Shown: positions 53,580 through 60,512 of the stretch, piece by piece
How the letters are laid out: the number at the start of each line of letters is the position of its first letter
Numbering within the stretch: the first letter of the stretch is position 1
DNA from: an uncultured Thermomicrobiales bacterium
GTDB taxonomy: Bacteria > Chloroflexota > Chloroflexia > Thermomicrobiales > UBA6265
Assembly (NCBI GenBank): GCA_902806345.1
Contig: CADCWF010000300.1
Coordinates: 1-60,512, forward strand
Direction: 5' to 3'
DNA length: 60,512 bases
Position numbers and translations under genes: made by a program
Notes under the pieces: generated by a model
Told to the model about the DNA's origin: nothing
Database searches by the model: none
The model's input: only the letters and a program-made list of their open reading frames with translations

Positions 53580-55086
53580 CGAGGAGGTCCCGGTAGTAGC
53601 CCATCTGCTTCTCGGCGCCGCCCAACTGGTCGGTGACGGTTCTCCACTGGAGGGCGGCTTGGTCGAGCGCCGGCTGCGGCTCGGACCCACCGGACAGGGC
53701 CAGCGAGACCGCGGTCTCGAGCGCGTCCTGGTACTGCGCCCAGCCGGGCAGCCGGAGATCGGGCACGAGGTTCGGGCTCTGGAGGTTCGCCTCGATCGCG
53801 CCCAGGTAGCGCTCGGCCTCGTCCCGCTCCATCTGGAACGGGCTGTTCACCCAGGCATCGACGGAGAGCTGGCTTTGCCGCACCGGATCCATCCCGGAGC
53901 CGGGCGTGAGCGAAACCTGCAGCGTCATCTCCGGGGTGCAGGCGTGCCGGACGAATTCCCAGCACGCCTCGGCCTGCGGCGTCGTCCGGGAAACGGCGAA
54001 GTTCCTGCCGCCGAAGCCGAGGAACGGCGCGTAGCTGACCTCCGGCAGGGTTTCCCAGGCCCGGTCCCGTTGGTTATAGACCTCCGTCGAGCCCGGGGTG
54101 AAGTGGAACCCCAGCCGGCCCTTGACGGTCGAGTTCTCCGGGTTCTGGGCGTCCTTGCCGACGTCGGCCCAGTAGTTGGTCATCGCCACGCGGCCGGCGA
54201 GGAGCTGGTCCACGTTCTCCGGCCACTGGGTGTTGATGGCGCCGGGCGGGGCGTAGGCCTGCATCGCGGCCTTCCACTCGGTCAGGGCCCGGACGAACGG
54301 CTCGGTGTTGATCAGCGGCTCGCCGCTGTCGAGCGCGAAGAAGAAGTCCGGAACGGACGGGTGCTTGGCGTAGGCGGCCGCGCGCGAGACGTAGGCCCAG
54401 AACAGCCCGCCGCCCCGCTTGAACATGCTGGCGAAGCCGTAACCGGTCTCGCCATTCGCGGCCCACGGGCGGCCGGTGAAGAACTCCGCGTACTGGTCGT
54501 GCTCCCGCCAGGTTTTCGGGCCCGTCTCGGGGTCCAGCGCGTAGCCGTACGCCGCCGAGAACTCCTCCTGGTTGGCGGGATCGAGCATGAGGTCGCGCCG
54601 GTAGGTGTTGAACATGTTATCGCCGTCGTAGGGGATCCCGAAGGTCGTGCCTTGCCAGGTGCTCAACCGGTCGCGCTGGAACGGGAAGATGTCGTCCCAG
54701 GCGACGGCGTCCTTCACCGCCTCCGGCACTTCGAGGTAGTAGCCGCGGGCGTAGAGGTCCGCGCCGATGTTGGCGTCGTGCAGGTGGACATCGGCGAGGT
54801 GGGCGCCGGTGACCGCCGACTGCAGGATCTTGCGTCCGAGGTCGCCGCTGACGACGACCGGTTCGACCGTAATCCCCGTCTCTCGCATCCAGTCCTGCGA
54901 CAACTCGAGGAGCGTCGGGATCGTCACCTCCCGGCCGACCACGGTGATCCTGGTTCCCTCGAACTGCCTCGCCGCTCGCGGAGCGGCAACGACCGCCGCC
55001 TCCGTAACGCCGCGCGCGGCGAGAACGCCGGCAGACGCGCCGACGGCCCGCTGCACCAACTGCCTGCGGTTGAGCCCCTTGGTCAT
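53572..55086 (-). CDS. Sugar ABC transporter extracellular solute-binding protein
   Basis: 504 aa, family 1-type binding protein. N-terminus with a twin-arginine-like signal NRRQLVQRAVGASAGVLAARG, then RITVVGREVTIPTLLELSQ. Mature protein shows SBP features such as GIPYDGDNMFNTYRRDL and GRVAMTNYWADVGKD. No lipobox Cys is seen in the signal. ATG 55086 after GGAGGAGGG. First gene of the operon, divergent from the AraC regulator. Confidence 0.88.
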   Translation of the reverse strand: MTKGLNRRQLVQRAVGASAGVLAARGVTEAAVVAAPRAARQFEGTRITVVGREVTIPTLLELSQDWMRETGITVEPVVVSGDLGRKILQSAVTGAHLADVHLHDANIGADLYARGYYLEVPEAVKDAVAWDDIFPFQRDRLSTWQGTTFGIPYDGDNMFNTYRRDLMLDPANQEEFSAAYGYALDPETGPKTWREHDQYAEFFTGRPWAANGETGYGFASMFKRGGGLFWAYVSRAAAYAKHPSVPDFFFALDSGEPLINTEPFVRALTEWKAAMQAYAPPGAINTQWPENVDQLLAGRVAMTNYWADVGKDAQNPENSTVKGRLGFHFTPGSTEVYNQRDRAWETLPEVSYAPFLGFGGRNFAVSRTTPQAEACWEFVRHACTPEMTLQVSLTPGSGMDPVRQSQLSVDAWVNSPFQMERDEAERYLGAIEANLQSPNLVPDLRLPGWAQYQDALETAVSLALSGGSEPQPALDQAALQWRTVTDQLGGAEKQMGYYRDLLGV

Positions 55087-55101
55087 GGCGCCCTCCTCCG
55101 G

Positions 55102-55123
55102 CCCCGCACGACATCGTGCGGGG
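55102..55123. promoter_or_regulatory. Perfect palindrome in the divergent sugar-operon region
   Basis: CCCCGCACGA, 2 bases, TCGTGCGGGG: 10-bp perfect arms, 15 bases before the binding-protein start. Candidate operator or translation-controlling hairpin for the sugar operon. Confidence 0.55.
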
Positions 55124-55210
55124 GGACAACCCTCTGAGTTCCGGATATGCAAGAATCGCGTCCTGCGGAACGGGGTCTGCACGGATCTCGACTCTTGTGA
55201 GGCGCACCTT

Positions 55211-56020
55211 ATGCCTCCGCCCCATATCCCCTCAATGCACGATTCGGCACCGGGCATGCGTGATTCGCAACCTACGGGCTTGAGCATCCTGGCGGCCGGG
55301 AGATACCGAAACGACCAGGGCGTCGACAAAGTGCTCCACACCCATCCGACGTGGGAGGTGGTCTACTACCTCGAGGGACGGATCGGGTGCCGGGTCGGCG
55401 ACCGGGTGCCGGAGGTCTGGCCGGGGGTTCTCTTGGTGGTTCCGCCCCAGGTCGTGCACGGCGAGGTAGCGGCAGAGCCGTGGGCCTGTTACTACCTCCA
55501 GCTGCGCGGGGTGATGCGCGGGGTGTGGCCCTCGGTGGTCCACGAAGGCGCCGGGGAGGCCCTGGGGCACACCGTCAGGGCGATGGTCGATGAATGGCGA
55601 TCGAGCCAAGAACACCGCGAGCAGATGCTCGCGCTGCTGCTCGGGCAACTCGACATCCTGCTCCGACGGTCGCGGCAACGCCGGGTCGCGACGGCGGCCG
55701 AGGTCCATGTCCGGGAGTTCGAACGGCACCTGGAGGAGCGCTCGGCGGAGCGCCTGGCGATGCCCGAGTTGGCCAGGGAGGTGGGCGTCTCGTATTCGTA
55801 CCTCCGCGGCCACTTCGTCCGCCTGCGCGGGCTGACGCCCACGCAACGCCTGCATCAGCTCCGTTGTCACCAGGCAATCGATATCATCCGAACCTCGGAC
55901 CTCAGCCTGGAGCTCGTGGCGGAATCCTGCGGCTTCGCCTCCGCGAGCCACCTCAGCCACCACGTCCTGCGCGCGACCGGAAAGCGGCCAGGGGCGTTCC
56001 GGGCGGCGCGGGGGGCTTGA
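55211..56020 (+). CDS. AraC-family transcriptional regulator
   Basis: 269 aa if ATG 55211 is used; ATGs at 55235 and 55256 are alternatives. N-terminal cupin: HTHPTWEVVYYLEGRIGCRVGD and VLLVVPPQVVHGE, the sugar-sensing part. C-terminal two-helix-turn-helix domain with LAREVGVSYSYLRGHFVRLRG and ESCGFASASHLSHHVLRATGKRP. Divergent from the sugar transport operon, which it probably controls. Confidence 0.9.
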   Translation: MPPPHIPSMHDSAPGMRDSQPTGLSILAAGRYRNDQGVDKVLHTHPTWEVVYYLEGRIGCRVGDRVPEVWPGVLLVVPPQVVHGEVAAEPWACYYLQLRGVMRGVWPSVVHEGAGEALGHTVRAMVDEWRSSQEHREQMLALLLGQLDILLRRSRQRRVATAAEVHVREFERHLEERSAERLAMPELAREVGVSYSYLRGHFVRLRGLTPTQRLHQLRCHQAIDIIRTSDLSLELVAESCGFASASHLSHHVLRATGKRPGAFRAARGA

Positions 56021-56376
56021 GCCGTCTTCGGCTCGGGATGCCCGCGGTCCGCCGTCGATCAGCCCCGACAGCCATCCCGGCGTCGCCGGGTTCCTCCCTG
56101 GCTCTTGCCCAGGCTCACCCAGAATCCGGCAGGACGGGACCCGGATCCGGCCGGCAGGCCCACTTGGAGTCACTCCCCCGGCCCCTCCTGCTCGGTCGAT
56201 CCCACACGCAGGAGGGGCACGACCCCCCCGCCGAAACCCAGAGCGATCAACCGGAGTTCGTATCAGAAGCGGCTGGGTGCCCAGGTCGTAGATGGCGAGT
56301 CAGGGGCGGAGCGGACCACCCAGCGACGTCCGCCGCGGCTAGGTTCCCGTCGTGTGGCGGACGATTGAGATGACCG
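56021..56376. other. Gene-free stretch between AraC and the nuclease-helicase
   Basis: About 356 bases, convergent ends of the two flanking genes. No protein-like frame or convincing terminator. Confidence 0.4.
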
Positions 56377-59300
56377 TCAGCGATCGAACGTCGAGGCCTC
56401 CGCACCGTATCCGTTCGCGAACCGGAGCACGTCGAGCCCATCAGCCGGCACCGTGTCTCGACGGGACAACCGACCCCACACCTGAACGCCGTGCCCCGCG
56501 AACGCCCCCTCCCACAGCAGCTCGGTGCAGGTCCGGCGGAGCAGGTTCTTCCAGAGCAGCGCGTTTTCCCAGACCTCGTCGTCCGGGCTGAAGAGGCCAA
56601 AGACGGAGCGGGCAGCGACGAGCACCAGCTTCCGCTTCGCCCGGCTGAGCGCGACGGTGAGGCGGGTCGGGTCGTAGAGGAACTCGCCGGCGGCCAGCAG
56701 ATAGGCCGGGTCGCTCTCGGTCGCGCTGACGACGATCACCTCTCGCTCGCCGCCCTGGAACCGCTCGACCGTGTCGACCGCTTCTTCGGCCGCGGCCACC
56801 TCCCCCTCGCCGCCGGCCATCCCCCGCAGCGCCTCCTGCAGCAGCGCCCGCTGCGCCCGGTGGGGGACCACGATGCCGAACCCCTCGCGCAGCCCGTAGC
56901 CGCGCTTGAGGACCTCGGCCGCGACCGGCGCGATCAGGTCGCGCTCCGTTTCGTTCCGCAGTTGGCTGGCCCCCTCGTCGTGGACGACGACGACGATCGG
57001 CGCGTCCGGCCGCAGCACCGCGTCGACGAACGGGATGCCCGCCCCCCCGGCCGTCATCTCCCAGCGCCGCACCGAGCGGAAGTCGATCTCGTCCTTGCGG
57101 TAGATCTCGCGGCGGAGGAACTCGGCCATCTCCTCGTGCAGGCGGTGGCTCTCGCTCAGCCGGATCGTCGCCGTCCCCATCGCCCGGACGGTGTCGAAGG
57201 CGGAGCGGTAGACCTTGTACTCCTGGAAGGTCTTGCGCGGCTCCTCGTCCCAGTCGTGCTTGCGGATCGGCTGCATCTGGCGGTGGTCGCCGACGACGAC
57301 GACCGGCCCGGCCGGCTTCAGCGGGGTCGCCGCCAGGAGCGCCTCCGGCACCTTCATCCGCGACGCCTCGTCCAGGACGAGGGCGTCGAGGGTGCCACCC
57401 GGCGCCGCCTTCCGCCCCTTGCAGAGGTTTTTCAAGCCCGACGGCGTCGCGGCGACGACGCACCACTCGGCCGCGTTGACCTTGTCGAGCGGCTTCTCGC
57501 CCCTCGGCGCCTTGTCGGTAAGCACCTCCACCCCGAGGGGCGATGGCGTCTTGGGGTCGAAGCGGAAGAGCGCCACGTCGAGCAGGCGGGGGTCGAAGAA
57601 CTCGGCGAACAGGTCCGGCGCCGCCTCGCGCCACGACCGCACTAACTCGCGCACCTCGCCCAGCTTCTCCAGCAGGACATCGGTCGCGGCGTGGGTGTTG
57701 GCGCCGACGCCGACCCGGAACGGGATGCCGGCCGCCATCGCCCCCTGGATCCGGGCGAAGAGGGCGAAGGCGGTCGTGTAGCTCTTGCCGGTGCCCGGCG
57801 GCCCCTGGACCAGCAGCAGCGGCTCGCCGCCGTGGCGGCCGATGTACTCGCGCACCTCGGCCGGGAAGCCGTGCAGGCGCTCGGCCCGGAACAGCGCGTC
57901 CAATCCGTCGAGGAACCGGCGCTGTCCCGACGCCGCCGCCGGGGGCCAGGCGACCGCCGTGGCGTCGGGGTCGGCGAGGCGGGCGAAGAGGGCGTTCGGG
58001 GCGCCGTCGCGGACGGCCTCGACTGCCTTCCAGGCGCCGTAGCCGTAGAGGTCGTTCGGGTCGTCCTCGACCGTGTAGGGCTCGCCCTCGACGAAGCCGT
58101 CGCCGCTGCCCGAGAAGGCGAACGGCCGCATCGTGGCGGCGGCGTAGGGGCTATCGAGGGAGAGATGGAGCCACGCCCGCACCGCCCGCCCCGCGCCGTC
58201 GCGCTCGATCTCCAGCTCGGCCAGCTTGCCGCGGATGCCGTAGAGGAGTTGCTTCGGGGTCTGCGGGCGTTTCACCCGCTGCTCGACCGGCAGGCGCTCG
58301 TCGACGGTCCAGCGCGGCAGCGTCAGGATCCAGTCTCCCTGCCGGAAGCTGCTCAACCCGAGCACCTCGGTCAGCGGCGCCCCGACGCCGGCGGTCTCGA
58401 CCCGGAGCCGGACGGTCTGGCCGCGCATGTCCGGCGGTGCCGGCTCCGCCTCCGGCGGGAGGTCCGCCCAGGCCGCCTCCGGCTGCTCCAGGCGAAGCGC
58501 CGCCATCGCCTCACCCCGGCGCTGCCGGAACGCCTGCCACGCCCGGTTCCGCTCGCGCACCTCCTCCGGCTGGTCCTCCGGCCGGTAGCGGGCGAGGAGG
58601 GAGGCACTGGCCAGGACCCGTTGCTCCGGAGGCGCGTTGCGGACCCGCCGCCACTCGGCCAGCTCCACCTGCCGCTCGATCAGGACGAACTCCTCCAGCG
58701 CCCCGGCCAGGTTCCGTGGCCGGTCGGTGAAGGAGTCCAGGTCCGGCAGCGAGAAGGCCGTCTTGGTCGTCTCCTCGTTCGGCCGGAGGTCCCGCGAGAC
58801 GTGCTGGAGCGCCCGCAGTCGCCGCTCCTGGAAGGCTTCCAGATCCGCGGTGGTCACCCCCCGGTAGTCGCGCCAGGTGTCCTTCGTCCCGGCAACGGGC
58901 GGCGGCAGGTCGTCCCAGGCGGCGTAGGCGTACTCGAGGGGGATCGTGCTGGAGAAGCGGGCGCGGCCGGTGTACCAGGTCGCCTTCGAGCCGTCGTCGC
59001 TCCGCTCCAGCGGCAGCCGATCGTCGAAGAGGCGGGTCTTGAAGACCTCCCGCGGCGTTCCCCAGTCGAACTTCAGGTAGCGCGCCACCGCCTGCAGCGA
59101 CTGGCAGAGGAAGGGGTAGTTCTTGTGGGTCCGGATCTCCTGGTCGAGCAGCGTCAAGAGCGGCGACTCGAAGCCGGCCAACTGGGTCAGAAACTCTCGC
59201 AGCGCGGTCGCCCCGAGGACGTCGGCGGCGTTGCGGTCGAGCGCGTCGAGCAGGGCCTTCTGCTCGGCGGCGCTCCACATGACGATGTGGATCGGCGCGG

Positions 59301-60512
59301 TGCGGCCGCCGGCCGGGTCTGGCGCCGCCAGCTCGTCGATCGCCCGCAGCGTCTGCCGGACCCAGCGGATCAGCAGCCCCGCCTCGTCCGCCGCCTCCGG
59401 CGCCCGCCCGGTCAGGTGGACGACGGCGCGCTGCCGCCCCGGCGCCTCCTCCCCGTGCTCGGCCGCGCTGACGAGGGCGCCAGCGAGGTAGAGACGGCCG
59501 GTCAGGTAGTCGGCCTGGACGTCGATGAAGACGCGGACCAGGTTTGGGTGGATCTCCGGCGTGCTCGCCGGCAGGGACGAGGCGCCGCGGCTCGGGATGG
59601 AGCTCAGGGCGCGGCCGGCGCCGGTGGCGTCGCGGCGGAACCGCTTGGCGCGGTGGACCAGCTCGTCCAGGCGCGGGCCGACCGGCGGCGAGACGTTGAG
59701 CTTCTCGACGACGGCTTCGGTCGCCGGCGTCGGGCCTAGGCGGTAGAGGTTCGGCTGCCCGGTTGTCGGGTGGGTCGTCGGCTCTTTCAGCCCGGCCAGG
59801 GCGGCGGCGCTGCCGACCCCGGCGGCGGTCAGGATCGTCTTGTCCCGCTCGGAGAGGTGGGGCACCAGCGAGAGGTCGTCCCGCTCGGCCGACCAGCGCA
59901 GGCAGAAGGGTGCGTAGAGGCATTGGTCGCAGCGGGCGCAGAGGTGGAAGGGGACGGCCTCGAACGGAGGATCGGCGATGGCGGCGGTTACCGAGTCGGA
60001 GTCGAAGACCAGACGGGCCAGCTCGGCCCGGAAGGCGTCCGGGTCGTCGACGACGTCGAGGTAGGCGTCCTCCACCCCGAGCAGCTCCCACGCCGCCGCC
60101 GCCTGCCGCTCCAGCTTCGCCCGCTCCTCCGGCTCCAGGTCGGGGTCGGGCACCCCCGGCCCCTTGTAGAGGATGCCGAGGTCCGAGCCGGCGAGGGGCA
60201 CCCCCGCCTCGGCCAGGATGACGGCAAGCATCCGGTCGTAGAAGGCGACCTGGAGGCGGTGCTCCACCTTGGCCTGGGCCGAGCGCTTGATGTCAATCGG
60301 GAGGGCCCGGAGGGCGCCGTCGACGTTCCGCGCCAGCCGGATCAAGTCGGCCTGGCCGCGGAGCTTCGAGCCGGCGACCGGGGCCTCGAGGAACGGCTGG
60401 GCGAGGACGACCGTCTGGCCCGGTTCCAGGTCGCGGGCGAGCGCCGCGACGCGGGCGTTGTCGACGACGCCTTGCTCGTGGGGGTGGTCATCGCGGAGGT
60501 CGACGAGGCGGA
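56377..60512 (-). CDS. TM0106-type RecB-like nuclease fused to SF1 helicase (5' end outside window)
   Basis: At least 1,377 codons; the reading frame is open to the window end, so the start is missing. Order: RecB/Cas4-like nuclease with IDIKRSAQAKVEHRLQVAFY (D-x-K and Q-x3-Y) and a four-Cys site CARCDQCLYAPFC near 59905-59945; a YprB/RNase H-like region around FIDVQADYLTGRLYLAGALV; then a DNA2/NAM7-type helicase. The helicase has Walker A GPPGTGKS (~57783-57806), Walker B VLDEASRM (~57361-57385), VVVGDHRQMQPI, VERFQGGEREVIVVSATESD and VALSRAKRKLVLVAARS. Probably acts on DNA ends or structured DNA in repair or defence. Confidence 0.88.
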   Translation of the reverse strand, partial: RLVDLRDDHPHEQGVVDNARVAALARDLEPGQTVVLAQPFLEAPVAGSKLRGQADLIRLARNVDGALRALPIDIKRSAQAKVEHRLQVAFYDRMLAVILAEAGVPLAGSDLGILYKGPGVPDPDLEPEERAKLERQAAAAWELLGVEDAYLDVVDDPDAFRAELARLVFDSDSVTAAIADPPFEAVPFHLCARCDQCLYAPFCLRWSAERDDLSLVPHLSERDKTILTAAGVGSAAALAGLKEPTTHPTTGQPNLYRLGPTPATEAVVEKLNVSPPVGPRLDELVHRAKRFRRDATGAGRALSSIPSRGASSLPASTPEIHPNLVRVFIDVQADYLTGRLYLAGALVSAAEHGEEAPGRQRAVVHLTGRAPEAADEAGLLIRWVRQTLRAIDELAAPDPAGGRTAPIHIVMWSAAEQKALLDALDRNAADVLGATALREFLTQLAGFESPLLTLLDQEIRTHKNYPFLCQSLQAVARYLKFDWGTPREVFKTRLFDDRLPLERSDDGSKATWYTGRARFSSTIPLEYAYAAWDDLPPPVAGTKDTWRDYRGVTTADLEAFQERRLRALQHVSRDLRPNEETTKTAFSLPDLDSFTDRPRNLAGALEEFVLIERQVELAEWRRVRNAPPEQRVLASASLLARYRPEDQPEEVRERNRAWQAFRQRRGEAMAALRLEQPEAAWADLPPEAEPAPPDMRGQTVRLRVETAGVGAPLTEVLGLSSFRQGDWILTLPRWTVDERLPVEQRVKRPQTPKQLLYGIRGKLAELEIERDGAGRAVRAWLHLSLDSPYAAATMRPFAFSGSGDGFVEGEPYTVEDDPNDLYGYGAWKAVEAVRDGAPNALFARLADPDATAVAWPPAAASGQRRFLDGLDALFRAERLHGFPAEVREYIGRHGGEPLLLVQGPPGTGKSYTTAFALFARIQGAMAAGIPFRVGVGANTHAATDVLLEKLGEVRELVRSWREAAPDLFAEFFDPRLLDVALFRFDPKTPSPLGVEVLTDKAPRGEKPLDKVNAAEWCVVAATPSGLKNLCKGRKAAPGGTLDALVLDEASRMKVPEALLAATPLKPAGPVVVVGDHRQMQPIRKHDWDEEPRKTFQEYKVYRSAFDTVRAMGTATIRLSESHRLHEEMAEFLRREIYRKDEIDFRSVRRWEMTAGGAGIPFVDAVLRPDAPIVVVVHDEGASQLRNETERDLIAPVAAEVLKRGYGLREGFGIVVPHRAQRALLQEALRGMAGGEGEVAAAEEAVDTVERFQGGEREVIVVSATESDPAYLLAAGEFLYDPTRLTVALSRAKRKLVLVAARSVFGLFSPDDEVWENALLWKNLLRRTCTELLWEGAFAGHGVQVWGRLSRRDTVPADGLDVLRFANGYGAEASTFDR

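Overview
The window is a very GC-rich bacterial chromosome segment with short intergenic gaps and many 1-4 base ATGA/GTGA start-stop overlaps. The gene set suggests a Chloroflexota bacterium of the Thermomicrobia/Sphaerobacter type: NuoABCD without the rest of complex I, an ECF41 sigma factor, Dps, a MutL with the endonuclease motif, split AccA/AccD, a mycobacteria-like decaprenyl-phosphate phosphoribosyltransferase, and many toxin-antitoxin remnants. That assignment is inference. No rRNA, tRNA or CRISPR array was seen.

Layout. 0-3.5 kb: end of a non-ribosomal peptide synthetase (C-domain tail, A, PCP, TE; frame broken at a G8 run) followed by its Sfp-type phosphopantetheinyl transferase. 3.5-7.1 kb: a frameshifted Uma2-like gene and the nuoABCD operon (minus strand). 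7.3-8.3 kb: an UlaG-like metallo-hydrolase. 8.4-15.2 kb: an accessory, partly decayed zone. It holds an IS1182-type transposase relic, an ECF41 sigma factor with a carboxymuconolactone decarboxylase-like partner and a DUF2867 gene, fragments of an alpha/beta hydrolase and an amidohydrolase, an AHSA1-type protein and a decayed DUF2283 pair. 15.2-17.3 kb: TrkH/TrkA potassium uptake. 17.5-19.1 kb: an alkylation-repair cluster (Ogt, an Ada-like zinc protein, a Tag remnant). 19.1-26.1 kb (minus): a tightly coupled operon of flippase-like protein, NAD epimerase, UbiA-type phosphoribosyltransferase, GT-C glycosyltransferase and M1 aminopeptidase, running into a BrnT/XRE toxin-antitoxin pair. A second, paralogous GT-C gene is divergent (26.5-28.1 kb).

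28-35 kb: a dual-specificity phosphatase, Dps, a membrane-anchored glycosidase-like protein, endonuclease IV, a polyprenyl-phosphate GT2 and MetG. 35-37.5 kb: a PemK/MazF-like toxin pair and a tandem array of MNT nucleotidyltransferases and HEPN (HepT) proteins, including a fused MNT-MNT and a HEPN gene with an in-frame amber codon. 37.6-47.2 kb: a NarL-type regulator lacking the phospho-acceptor Asp, acetamidase/formamidase, AccA/AccD, MFS, SRPBCC, LysE and MutL. 47.2-48.5 kb: a palindromic repeat and an apparently independent, highly structured non-coding RNA with its own promoter and terminator, ahead of pyrB.

49.5-56 kb: a sugar-utilisation operon (solute-binding protein, two permeases, Gfo/Idh/MocA dehydrogenase, sugar isomerase; no ATPase) with a divergent AraC regulator. 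56.4-60.5 kb: a large TM0106-type RecB-like nuclease/SF1 helicase that runs off the window. The most interesting candidates are the structured RNA at 47.8-48.2 kb, the ECF41 regulon with two identically spaced promoter elements, the polyprenyl-phosphate-pentose operon, and the degenerating MNT-HEPN array.
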